The notes beneath the pieces were generated by a model. The model did no database searches. It saw only the letters and a program-made list of their open reading frames with translations, and was not told the origin of the DNA. Below, piece after piece: positions 40,180-48,867 of a stretch of 64,000 nt of DNA (the first letter of the stretch is position 1; every line of letters begins with the position of its first letter). A program made the position numbers and the translations under genes. This DNA is from Hungatella hathewayi (GTDB lineage: Bacteria; Bacillota; Clostridia; Lachnospirales; Lachnospiraceae), in contig CP102274.1 of the NCBI GenBank assembly GCA_025149285.1, positions 6,800,489 through 6,864,488 of the forward strand. Direction: 5' to 3'.

Positions 40180-42015
40180 ATGCGATTTTATAAAAAGCCA
40201 TTATTCGCCATTAGCGTTTCACTTTTTTTGGTACTGGCGGTAATTATCATAACAACTCTCGTTTATAGTAATTCTGTCCATAAAGCTCTGCAAGAAGAAA
40301 CCGATGCCTATATGGAGGAATTAACCAAACAAAATGCCCGGCTCATTTGTGAACGTATAAAAAGCGATCAAACCTATTTGGAAGGGCTGGCAGCTTCTAT
40401 CAGTGAACTTGATGTGCCGCTATCATCTCCACAGACTTTGAGGATATTGAGCCAGTGGATTGATATAACCCGTTTTAAATGGATGGCAGCGGCTGATAAA
40501 GAGGGAAGGCTTTATGTGCCCGACTATCCGGAAACACCCGATATCTCCCAGGAGCCTTATTTTCAAAGTGCAATGAACGGCAGCTCCTCCGTCATGTGGC
40601 TGCCGGAAGTCGATGGAAAAAGTGAAAAACTTGTTATTTCCGTACCCATCACTGACAATGGACAGCCAGAAGGCGTATTGCTCGGGCGCTATTCTATGGA
40701 AAATTTATCCGAATTGTTTACAGTTGGCGCTTTTGATGGAAAAGGATATAACTATGTCATAAAATCAAACGGAAGCATAATTTTTCGGGCACTAACCGAC
40801 CCCATAGCATCAAACTATAAGACGCTTAATGATATTGCAGAAAACACTTCCAGCACCTTGACATCGGACGATGTAAAAGTCATGCTCCGCAATATGAAAT
40901 CTGGCACTGGCGGCAGTATCATTTATAATCGGGACGGGCAGGAGCGCATAATGAAGTTTATTCCAGTGGGGATCAATGACTGGAACCTGGCTCTGGTAAT
41001 CCCCTCCAACGTCATTGATGCAAAAGCACAGTCCATCATAAGAAGTACGAGTTTTTACAGCGCTGTTATAATACTTTCATTTTCAGTTGTTGCTTCACTC
41101 CTTTTTTATTTGAAACATCAGAACCACAGGACACTCCAGAAATCCTATGAGAATATTCAGTCTATATACCGGACCGTGCCCAGCTCAGTGGTACAGTTCA
41201 AGAATAACCGCGACTATTCCATTTTGAGTGCAAATGACGCTTTTTATAATTTCCTCGCTTATTCACCACAAGAATATAACAAACGAATCGGCAGCTTTCT
41301 ACTTCCTATCATCCACCCACAGGACCGTGACTCTATTGCCTCGCTTCCTGTCGGATTATCCGAACATGAGTTTCGGGTGCTGGACGCTAATGGGCAGACA
41401 AAGTGGGTTTATGGAAATTTTGATTGCTCTAATACTTCTCAAACAGTGCTGTGTGCCTTTTTCGACATCAGCGAACAGAAAAAATTGCTAATGAATGCCG
41501 AACAGGAGGCAATGATTGACCCTCTAACTGGTGTGAAAAACAGGCTGGCCGTTGAGAAAATACTTTCGGCGTTGCTCCACAAGGAAAATAGATCCGGCGC
41601 GTTGATAATGCTTGACTTAGATAGATTCAAACAAGTCAATGATACGCTCGGTCATCCGGAAGGTGACCGTGTGTTGCAGAAATTTGCACACTGCCTTATT
41701 GAAATCTTTGGCAGCAATAGTTTTGTGGCACGCCTCGGCGGTGATGAATTTATTGTCTTTTCAAATGAAATAGCGCTACCAGAAGATGCGGCTCGAAAGG
41801 CGCGGCAGCTTATTGATATAATGGCACAGCGGCTGGAGATGGAGGAAAAGAAATGCGGACTGGCTGTGAGTATAGGTATCGCCTTCTATCCATCAGACGC
41901 TGACAGCTTGACAGAATTAATAAAACTGGCGGACCAGGCTCTCTATCATGCAAAGCACAACGGAGGTAAGCGCTACATGCTTTATTCGGAAAAACAGAAA
42001 AGGGAAAAGGTATAA
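40180..42015 (+). CDS. membrane sensor diguanylate cyclase (Cache-PAS-GGDEF)
   Basis: A 611-residue predicted diguanylate cyclase that would make c-di-GMP. An N-terminal membrane helix (residues about 9-30), an extracellular Cache-like sensor (about 35-285), a second helix (about 288-310), a PAS-like region (about 325-430) and a C-terminal GGDEF domain (about 445-605) with DPLTGVKNR, DLDRFKQVNDTLGHPEGD and RLGGDEF are visible. The positions of the usual inhibitory RxxD site are GSNS, so product inhibition through that site is probably absent. GGACAGGAG precedes ATG. Its promoter overlaps a perfect palindrome. Confidence 0.9.
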   Translation: MRFYKKPLFAISVSLFLVLAVIIITTLVYSNSVHKALQEETDAYMEELTKQNARLICERIKSDQTYLEGLAASISELDVPLSSPQTLRILSQWIDITRFKWMAAADKEGRLYVPDYPETPDISQEPYFQSAMNGSSSVMWLPEVDGKSEKLVISVPITDNGQPEGVLLGRYSMENLSELFTVGAFDGKGYNYVIKSNGSIIFRALTDPIASNYKTLNDIAENTSSTLTSDDVKVMLRNMKSGTGGSIIYNRDGQERIMKFIPVGINDWNLALVIPSNVIDAKAQSIIRSTSFYSAVIILSFSVVASLLFYLKHQNHRTLQKSYENIQSIYRTVPSSVVQFKNNRDYSILSANDAFYNFLAYSPQEYNKRIGSFLLPIIHPQDRDSIASLPVGLSEHEFRVLDANGQTKWVYGNFDCSNTSQTVLCAFFDISEQKKLLMNAEQEAMIDPLTGVKNRLAVEKILSALLHKENRSGALIMLDLDRFKQVNDTLGHPEGDRVLQKFAHCLIEIFGSNSFVARLGGDEFIVFSNEIALPEDAARKARQLIDIMAQRLEMEEKKCGLAVSIGIAFYPSDADSLTELIKLADQALYHAKHNGGKRYMLYSEKQKREKV

Positions 42016-42028
42016 ACGCCTTTTCCCC
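41991..42028 (-). terminator. terminator between convergent genes
   Basis: GGGAAAAGG (42002-42010) pairs with CCTTTTCCC (42019-42027). On the minus strand the stem is followed by TTTTCTGTTTT, so it serves mainly the PcfJ-like gene. Confidence 0.65.
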
Positions 42029-42033
42029 CTTGC

Positions 42034-44046
42034 TCAAGCTGCGGACTGCAGAACCGGCGCCTGCAAAATTTCCTGCTCCCATTCCTTCAGAAATACTTTA
42101 ATGGGAGGAGTTGGTGCTCGGTTGGCAAACATGCTCGTCTGACCGATTTCCGCTCCATTCAATTCAACCGTACAAAGAGGCTTCTCCGGTTCATTGACTT
42201 TTCGTACAAAGAACACCAGGCATTGTCTTTTAACAACCATTTTGACATATGTTCCAATACAATGACGGAGTTTGTGTCCCTCCTCAATAATTTCTTTTAC
42301 TGTGCGCGGGAGAGTTATAAAATATCCGTACTTCGAGAAGGCATACTGGCTGTTCAGTTTTTCATACAGCTTCCGGATCTGTCCCTCATACACCTTAGCC
42401 TGCTCCTTATCTGATAAATCATTGACCTTATCATGTGCTTTCGGAAGATTAGCCGGATAGAGGACAAAGCTGTTGCTTAAATCATATTCCAGTGCCTCAC
42501 ACATGGAAAGATAGTCTCTGTAGCTGTTTAAAAGTGATTCCATATCACGATATCCAGCTGTGGCCCAGCTTTTTGTTTTATATATCTCAAACTGTTCATC
42601 TGCATATCGGATTAATTTATAGGCTGTCATGTACTGTAATGGAACCGTCAGGTTTTCCAGCCGGCTGACCCCATTTCTCGCACACCAGTTAAAAAGTGTT
42701 ACATCTAAATGAATGTGGTTCTTTAAATACTTTTTGATGAGTGTCAGCTGCTTGCTGCCAGGATTAATCTCCTGAAGCATCGGCAGATGGCTTTTATTCA
42801 GGCCCAGTACCTCTTGGATATTTTTACCCTTTTCATTAATTGTCTGACTCAACGCATAGCAGTAATAATCTGGATTCACAATATCTGCCGCTAATCTGTA
42901 CAAGCCCAGCTTCACCATATATTCCAGCATCGGATAATCCAGGTATCTTTGCAGGTAATTTATCACATAAAATGGCGTCCTGTTTGCCTGATAGTAACGC
43001 TCCAGCTGGGAATACCTCCAGGGTGTGTTCTCCAGAACTAATTCCAGATTCCTGTCGTACAGATAGCCGTTATGATCCGCGTTAAAATTATATTGCCATT
43101 TGCTGAACACAGGACGGTTCCCCTTTTTCCATGGAGTAATATCCTGACAGCTAAATTGATGATAAAAATGCTCCGACTTTCTACGTCCTTCACGATCCGA
43201 ATTTATGAATATTCTGGCGCTTTCATAGAGACTATCCTCTGGCACATCGGCATTTGGATATTTACGGTATACTTTAACAAAACGGACCACCAGCTCTTTC
43301 TCTGATATCTTCTGTAAGACCTGTACGGTTTCCCTGTCTATGACTGTTCCGCGCCGTCCGCGGCTTTTGTAAGTCACAGCCTTATTGCAATGCGGGCAGC
43401 TTCCTTCCGCATTATGTTTTATTCCTGACACTTTTACCGCTTGTTTGCAGGCAGTACAGTATCCGTCCATTTCCTTTCTGTCCTTAGAATACGTGTAAAA
43501 TATGTAGGCCGGCACAATTTCCCGGTCTATCCAGCCCTTTATCCCTCTGGGAAGCCCAGGAACTGTTTTCATTTTTTCAATAATTTTCCTCTGCATTTTA
43601 TGCCTCTTTTGCAGCATACTTTGATACATCATTCTGGACTGCAGGGAGTTCAGGCAGGAAAAGCCGTCTTTCTGATCCGTTTTGCAGAATTGCATGACTC
43701 TCTTTTCATCATTCATGGAATAGAACGCGCATTTATTTTTGAATAAATAGTACCTGTCTAAATTGTCAAAAGCTGCGCTTCTCCAGAAGGTTGAGCCATC
43801 ATCACGGCGGGCAAGAGTGAAATACTGTTTACGGCTCTGAAACATGGTCCACAAGGGACGTGTTTCTCCTGCCGCCACCTTTTTCCTGTCATAGATATGC
43901 AAAATAAGAACCCTCTGGTGATCCACATTCCTTACCTCTGACTTCACAATGTATTGAATCTGCTCCGCACAGAACAGACCATGGTTCAAATCCATACTCC
44001 ATTTTGGTTCTGCAAATTTCCGGCATACCTTTTTATTCAACTTCAT
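42034..44046 (-). CDS. PcfJ-like conjugative element protein
   Basis: A 670-residue protein of the PcfJ type found on conjugative plasmids and integrative elements of Firmicutes. A zinc ribbon lies near residues 205-235 (YCTACKQAVKVSG, SCPHCNKAVTYKSRGRRG), and the C-terminal part has the family signature EIIEEGHKLRHCIGTYVKMVVKRQCLVFFVRK with the ordered His, Cys and Tyr. The biochemical role is unknown; PcfJ genes occur in transfer regions. Its start overlaps the PcfK-like stop (ATGA). A terminator follows. Confidence 0.82.
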   Translation of the reverse strand: MKLNKKVCRKFAEPKWSMDLNHGLFCAEQIQYIVKSEVRNVDHQRVLILHIYDRKKVAAGETRPLWTMFQSRKQYFTLARRDDGSTFWRSAAFDNLDRYYLFKNKCAFYSMNDEKRVMQFCKTDQKDGFSCLNSLQSRMMYQSMLQKRHKMQRKIIEKMKTVPGLPRGIKGWIDREIVPAYIFYTYSKDRKEMDGYCTACKQAVKVSGIKHNAEGSCPHCNKAVTYKSRGRRGTVIDRETVQVLQKISEKELVVRFVKVYRKYPNADVPEDSLYESARIFINSDREGRRKSEHFYHQFSCQDITPWKKGNRPVFSKWQYNFNADHNGYLYDRNLELVLENTPWRYSQLERYYQANRTPFYVINYLQRYLDYPMLEYMVKLGLYRLAADIVNPDYYCYALSQTINEKGKNIQEVLGLNKSHLPMLQEINPGSKQLTLIKKYLKNHIHLDVTLFNWCARNGVSRLENLTVPLQYMTAYKLIRYADEQFEIYKTKSWATAGYRDMESLLNSYRDYLSMCEALEYDLSNSFVLYPANLPKAHDKVNDLSDKEQAKVYEGQIRKLYEKLNSQYAFSKYGYFITLPRTVKEIIEEGHKLRHCIGTYVKMVVKRQCLVFFVRKVNEPEKPLCTVELNGAEIGQTSMFANRAPTPPIKVFLKEWEQEILQAPVLQSAA

Positions 44047-44828
44047 CCTGCCTTCACCTCCGTTATAAAATCTAACATGAGCTGACCTGTAACGCCTTCA
44101 TCGGCCGAGACCTCCTGTTTCTCCGGCTCCTGTTTTTTCTCCGTTTTTTTCCTGACTGCTTTCTGAGGCTTACCGGCTGTTTTTGCGTGGTACTGCCTGG
44201 AAACAAATTTCTCCTCCTTCTCCTTATCTTCTTCCGCGTCCAAATCTCTGAAATAATCCTCGGCCCACTGATAACAGAGGTCGTCCGGCACATCCTCACC
44301 ATATAATCCTGTTGTTAGTTCGACATTGTTATTCTTCATTTCCTGCTCAATAAAATCTTTGGCTCTGCGGTAAATGTATCTGAAGCAGTGAATCATATTT
44401 TTCCTAGGGTGCATAACCAACCGGGCAAAATCCGGGCTTTCCAGGCACAGAGTCTGTATATGCTCCGACACACACTCCTTCATATTCCGCCGTGTCAGCC
44501 GCTCCGTATCGGCGCTGACACGCTTCATAGAAGCGGCCATGACCTCATCGTTGTCCATGGTTTTTAATCTGTCCTGCTGTTCCTGCTCTGCTTTCTTTTT
44601 TGCCTGCTGCCTTGCCTCCCATTTTTCTTTACGTCTAGCTTCGGAAGCTTCATGCTCCATGCGTTTTTCATCCTCTTCCTGTATTTCATCCTCGTCCTTT
44701 TCCTTTGTCTCAGCCCGGCTGTCCTCCAGATCAGAGGGCAGCATCAGTTCCTCCGCAGCGGTATCCACCGGATTCAAAACTCCTGTTTCATCACGCTGCA
44801 ACACATGAATATTTAAAGAATCCTGCAT
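44043..44828 (-). CDS. PcfK-like protein
   Basis: A 261-residue highly charged protein. The N-terminal half is a long acidic and basic coiled coil (EDEIQEEDEKRMEHEASEAR and following), the middle is helical (DFARLVMHPRKNMIHCFRYIYRRAKDFIEQEM) with a PcfK-type segment ending PDDLCYQWAEDYFRDLD, and the C-terminus is Lys-rich. Pairing with PcfJ in this order is typical of clostridial conjugative elements. AAGGAG precedes ATG 44828. Confidence 0.75.
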   Translation of the reverse strand: MQDSLNIHVLQRDETGVLNPVDTAAEELMLPSDLEDSRAETKEKDEDEIQEEDEKRMEHEASEARRKEKWEARQQAKKKAEQEQQDRLKTMDNDEVMAASMKRVSADTERLTRRNMKECVSEHIQTLCLESPDFARLVMHPRKNMIHCFRYIYRRAKDFIEQEMKNNNVELTTGLYGEDVPDDLCYQWAEDYFRDLDAEEDKEKEEKFVSRQYHAKTAGKPQKAVRKKTEKKQEPEKQEVSADEGVTGQLMLDFITEVKAG

Positions 44829-44881
44829 CAGTAAATTCTCCTTTTCTATTTGCTGTAATTGTTAAATTGTATCTCTCAACC

Positions 44882-45814
44882 TCATAATTCCGGACCCCTG
44901 TATGCAATGGTGATAGAATCCTCATTTCTGTTATAAAGATAAATGCTGTTTGATAACCGGTCCTCCCTTAAAACCTCGTCTCTATTAACCTCTTCTACCA
45001 TATGTGAGAGGTATTCGTAATTCCCATTTGCCAACATTTGGGGAATCAACATCACCTCATGGATGCTCGAAGGAAGTATTACAATATTATCTCTATTGAT
45101 CTGGGCAAACTTTTTCAAACCATCTCCATGTACAAGAGTGGAAGCTCCCTGTATCCCTAATTTTGTTGTCATAATCCAAAAACCCTGCTCATGGGAAATA
45201 TCTTCCTCTGATATTATCAGATCCAGGTTTCCATCGTTTTCTTCCTCCACCTCCTTTATGACACTCATGACAGATTTTATCCTAACCGGACAGCAGGCGC
45301 GCATATTGTAAAGAGCGTCATTATAAATACGTTCTTTCCCAATACCCCACATTTCCAGGTGATGATGCTCCACAGCAGCGGTAAGTATTCTCTGGCTGTT
45401 GCTGTCAATCTCAACATAGAACATGATTGCCAGATCAAGAAACGGAACATGGGGCATTCCTTCCAGACGGGCTTTATTTGCCTCATAATTTACCAGCTTC
45501 AGCCTGATTTTTGATTGTACAGCCTCGTAATCGGCCAAACCGCCAATATCTATCAATTCCTGTACCCCTCCTTCACCTTGTATCCTCATAATTTCATCGA
45601 CGATTTCAACCATACTCATTCGGCCATCCACATATTGATCGTAATATTTATCAAGATAGATTAGCGGTGATTCTTTGCCATGTTTCTTAAACAATATACC
45701 CGTCAGCTGCTGCCCGTTATTGTGGGTAATTCTTTTAATCAGCACCTCACATGTGCCGACCATCTTGTTTCGGATTCTGTCAGTTACTTCGTAAATAAAA
45801 TCAATTTTTAACAT
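44882..45814 (-). CDS. DUF5688-like protein
   Basis: A 310-residue protein resembling the DUF5688 family of Lachnospiraceae mobile elements: LIKRITHNNGQQLTGILFKKHG near the N-terminus, YLDKYYDQYVDGRMSMVEIVDEIM, and a C-terminal GASTLVHGDGLKKFAQINRDNIVILPSSIHEVMLIP. AGGAGGGAAGAA directly precedes ATG 45814; the longer frame to 45865 runs through a terminator and is rejected. The family function is unknown; the repeated pattern of short alpha/beta units suggests a regulatory protein. Confidence 0.75.
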   Translation of the reverse strand: MLKIDFIYEVTDRIRNKMVGTCEVLIKRITHNNGQQLTGILFKKHGKESPLIYLDKYYDQYVDGRMSMVEIVDEIMRIQGEGGVQELIDIGGLADYEAVQSKIRLKLVNYEANKARLEGMPHVPFLDLAIMFYVEIDSNSQRILTAAVEHHHLEMWGIGKERIYNDALYNMRACCPVRIKSVMSVIKEVEEENDGNLDLIISEEDISHEQGFWIMTTKLGIQGASTLVHGDGLKKFAQINRDNIVILPSSIHEVMLIPQMLANGNYEYLSHMVEEVNRDEVLREDRLSNSIYLYNRNEDSITIAYRGPEL

Positions 45815-45829
45815 TTCTTCCCTCCTGAT

Positions 45830-45875
45830 AACAAAAGCGTGGAGATCGGTTTTAACCTGCTCCACGCCTTTGTTT
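45830..45875. terminator. terminator between primase-like and DUF5688 genes
   Basis: GCGTGGAG (45837-45844) pairs perfectly with CTCCACGC (45860-45867). On the minus strand the stem is followed by TTTTGTT, placing it after the primase-like gene and upstream of the DUF5688 start. Confidence 0.82.
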
Positions 45876-45922
45876 TACCTTTAAACTTTAATCTGTTTGC
45901 TTCTCAATCCCTTATGCCGGGA

Positions 45923-47707
45923 TTAGTTCATTTCCTTCATAGGCTTTGCAAAAAAAGGTGAAAAGTTTACCGGAACAAAATTTCCTTTATCCCGATAAAA
46001 ATAACTCCTCTTACCCTGATCATATAACTCCACCACATCGGACGGCGCCAGACTGCGCCCGTGATAATGTTCCGGCAATTTTCCGCTATAACGGCTGAAA
46101 ATGTAATCCAAAACCTGCTCTTCCAGCATATCCGCAGGACAAATCAGCGTATCCTCGCACATCAGCCGGTATTCCACCGCAGGCGGCTGCGTATAGTTTG
46201 CTTTGTACAGCGCTTCAATTCCCATAAAAGCAAAGGGAATGGTCTTTTGCTCCCCGTCAAAATCTAACTGATAAATACGGAACTTCCAACAGTGCCGCTG
46301 GGAATTTAAAAGACATTCCAATTCCGATGCTTCGTTCCGGGTATACAGCTCGTATTCTGCTTTTGCCAGCCCTAAATATTCCTGCAGACTGATTCCTTTT
46401 TTCTGATCCGTCTGCCAATCAGCTATATAACTGCCAATAGCTTCAAAACTGCATTTGCCAAAAAGATAACTCGCTTTAAAGCTCGATTTAGGATTTTCTT
46501 GTACCAGTTTTTCCTTCCTTCGGAGCGCAAGCTGCCAGTCGTCGATTCCTTTATAATTAGGATTCCATGTCAGCGGCCGGCAATCCATTCCATATCTCCT
46601 TGCCATCAGATATATTTTGGATGCTCCCTTAGATGTCATATTGTTATTAAACTTATCCATATCATTTGCCTCGACAATCAGCTCCGTTCCATTCCGGGCC
46701 AGCGCTGCAAACAAAGGGTCCAGCGGCCCAACATTATTGGCTCCGGCAACAGCCACAAAGGAGCGGTCCATCAGCATATGGGCTATATCTGCTTTCAGCA
46801 GTCCTTCCGTAATATAGACGGTGCGCGCACATGGATTCCCAATAAAATGAACGGGACTTCCCGATGTGACTCCCATATTTTTGTTAGAAGATGAAAGCCA
46901 GATATATTTCGTCCCCGCCTTATCCGGCGGATCGTTCTTATCTTTCATTGGGATATCCAGCAATATCTGGGCGCCGCGGATGAAACCGTCTATGCCAACC
47001 GCCGGGATCAGAATACCTGATGACCTGCGGTTAAACTTTACCGTCCATCGGTTGTCTTCGTCCAGATAAAAACCTGGAACGCCCTGTACCGTACAGCCCT
47101 GCTGAATTATCCGATCAGTAAGAGAGCGGCATTGAGAGGGCGGAGGTGTGCTTTTAAACCCCAAAATGTCAATTTGTTCATCCGTCAGGCCGCGCTTATC
47201 AGAGCGCAAATGCAATCTGTGCGGTGTTCTCAATGTCAACATACCAAAAAGCAGCGAAAGAGTCTGATGTATCTCCTGTATACTGGCGCGGGGGGATTGT
47301 GGTGTTTCTTCTAATCTCCTGCCGGCTTGTACCATAGCGTTTTCCGGTAAAGCAACGGGTGTAGGTTCTCCCGAATCAGAATCAGCGGCACGCCCTCTGG
47401 CATTTATTGCCGGCGAGCTGCTGTACACGGTATTCTCTATTCGGAGCGCCTCGCGTATTTCTCTGTTCGCCTCCGAGTTAGTAATATGGTTCAGCCTTGC
47501 ATACAGACTTAACATTCCCCCCTGCTCTCCGCAATAATTACAGCGCCACACATTCTTGACATAGTTCAGGTTCATTTTACCCCGCCGGTCTCCGCAGAAT
47601 GGGCAGTCTGTATAAATGCTGTTTGGACCAGGCCGGCGTCTCTGCAAATGAAGCAGCTCCGCCACATCCAATATTCCATATGGGAAATCCTGGGGATAAG
47701 AGTCCAT
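45923..47707 (-). CDS. DnaG-type primase-like protein (CHC2 zinc finger, TOPRIM)
   Basis: A 594-residue protein. The N-terminus has a CHC2-like zinc finger (CPFCGDRRG and CNYCGEQGG, residues about 35-62), and the centre has a TOPRIM-like region with VYITEGLLKADIAHML (conserved Glu) and VEANDMDKFNN (D-x-D). A C-terminal domain follows. The layout is that of primases from plasmids and integrative elements (DUF3991/DUF3854-TOPRIM type), which prime lagging-strand synthesis after transfer. The start ATG 47707 follows GGGAGAAACGG. It lies downstream of the RecD2-like helicase in the same strand run. Confidence 0.82.
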   Translation of the reverse strand: MDSYPQDFPYGILDVAELLHLQRRRPGPNSIYTDCPFCGDRRGKMNLNYVKNVWRCNYCGEQGGMLSLYARLNHITNSEANREIREALRIENTVYSSSPAINARGRAADSDSGEPTPVALPENAMVQAGRRLEETPQSPRASIQEIHQTLSLLFGMLTLRTPHRLHLRSDKRGLTDEQIDILGFKSTPPPSQCRSLTDRIIQQGCTVQGVPGFYLDEDNRWTVKFNRRSSGILIPAVGIDGFIRGAQILLDIPMKDKNDPPDKAGTKYIWLSSSNKNMGVTSGSPVHFIGNPCARTVYITEGLLKADIAHMLMDRSFVAVAGANNVGPLDPLFAALARNGTELIVEANDMDKFNNNMTSKGASKIYLMARRYGMDCRPLTWNPNYKGIDDWQLALRRKEKLVQENPKSSFKASYLFGKCSFEAIGSYIADWQTDQKKGISLQEYLGLAKAEYELYTRNEASELECLLNSQRHCWKFRIYQLDFDGEQKTIPFAFMGIEALYKANYTQPPAVEYRLMCEDTLICPADMLEEQVLDYIFSRYSGKLPEHYHGRSLAPSDVVELYDQGKRSYFYRDKGNFVPVNFSPFFAKPMKEMN

Positions 47708-47755
47708 CTGCCGTTTCTCCCTTCTTCATGGCTGCGTGTCTTATTCCGTGTTTCT

Positions 47756-48799
47756 TTAGCCAGCCTTTTGGCCGTTTAAGGAATCCCACATGATCTGGGC
47801 CGCCGCACGGAGGATATTGTTGTTCTTTTTATATCCGTAAACATACCATTTCAGGCTCGGCGGCCGGCGCTCTGCTACCTCGGCCATGGTCCAGCCGCTG
47901 CAGGTTCCTTCATCGACCGTTACATTCTGGGCTTCCTCAAAGGTCATTCTCTTTATGATTTCCGCCACAGGCATATCAGCCGTATAGCTGACCTGGCTCT
48001 GGGGTGTTTCCTGCGCCATCGGTTCCAAAGCCGCCCTGTTTTCTGGGAGAGACGTATCTGTTTTCAGGCTTTTCACTGTGCTTTCAGCCGTTACAGCCTC
48101 CATCAGCTCTGTTGGCAGCTGGTCCATCTCCCCGCTGTTATCGGAACGAGCCTCACTGGTTAAGGTTTTATCTGCCTCCAGTATTGTGACTGTCCTTTCT
48201 TCCTTCTCTGGGATAGAAGTCGATTCCGTCACCCTTTTCACCTCTGTGGAAGATGTTTGCGGCGTTACTGTCCTGTAATCTGCCCGTGTTGGGATTTTGG
48301 CGGGTTCAACCACATTGTTATCGTTCCGGACAGTCTGTACATCAGCTAAAGGAATTTCGCTCCCATACCGTTCCCCATTTCTGCCAACGCAGATATCAGA
48401 AAACTGCAGGCCGAAACCGGCGTTTGTCAGCGCCTCGTCCAATGCTGCCTCCTGAGCCGCCTTTACATAGTGACCGTTTGAAATTTCCTCCCGGGTACAG
48501 GCGGCTGTAAAGTTTCCTATGGGTTCCGAATCACTGCGGTCTAAATACACTCCAGCTTCAAAGATTGCAAGCTGTTCCGTAATACGGAGAGCGTTGAGCT
48601 TCAGCCTCCCATGGGGGTGGGCCAGCCTGAACCACAGCTTTTTATAGCGGAGGTCCAGCTTTAAAACCTCCTCATTACCCGTCCTTGAAACAGTACGGCG
48701 CAGCAGCTTACGCGGGTCAAAGCCCGGAACCTTGTTCAGTTCTGCCACAGCAGGAATCCTTTCGTACAAAGATGTTACATGATGTTTCTTTTCACTCAT
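47756..48799 (-). CDS. hypothetical protein with ExoX-like C-terminal domain
   Basis: A 347-residue protein. The N-terminal 150 residues are a folded domain (VLKLDLRYKKLWFRLAHPHGRLKLNALRI, then YVKAAQEAALDEALTNAGFGLQFSDICVG) resembling proteins next to plasmid helicases. A long disordered Ser/Thr/Glu-rich linker follows. The last 60 residues (TVDEGTCSGWTMAEVAERRPPSLKWYVYGYKKNNNILRAAA) look like the small C-terminal domain of ExoX-like proteins, with the pattern G-x-T-(M/L)-x-E-(V/I)-A. GGGAG precedes ATG 48799. It lies between helicase and primase genes and may bridge them. Confidence 0.6.
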   Translation of the reverse strand: MSEKKHHVTSLYERIPAVAELNKVPGFDPRKLLRRTVSRTGNEEVLKLDLRYKKLWFRLAHPHGRLKLNALRITEQLAIFEAGVYLDRSDSEPIGNFTAACTREEISNGHYVKAAQEAALDEALTNAGFGLQFSDICVGRNGERYGSEIPLADVQTVRNDNNVVEPAKIPTRADYRTVTPQTSSTEVKRVTESTSIPEKEERTVTILEADKTLTSEARSDNSGEMDQLPTELMEAVTAESTVKSLKTDTSLPENRAALEPMAQETPQSQVSYTADMPVAEIIKRMTFEEAQNVTVDEGTCSGWTMAEVAERRPPSLKWYVYGYKKNNNILRAAAQIMWDSLNGQKAG

Positions 48800-48867
48800 T
48801 GTAAAAACTCCCTTCATAAATAAAATAAGAGACACCTCATGCGTTTTCTGCACATTGTATCTCATTC

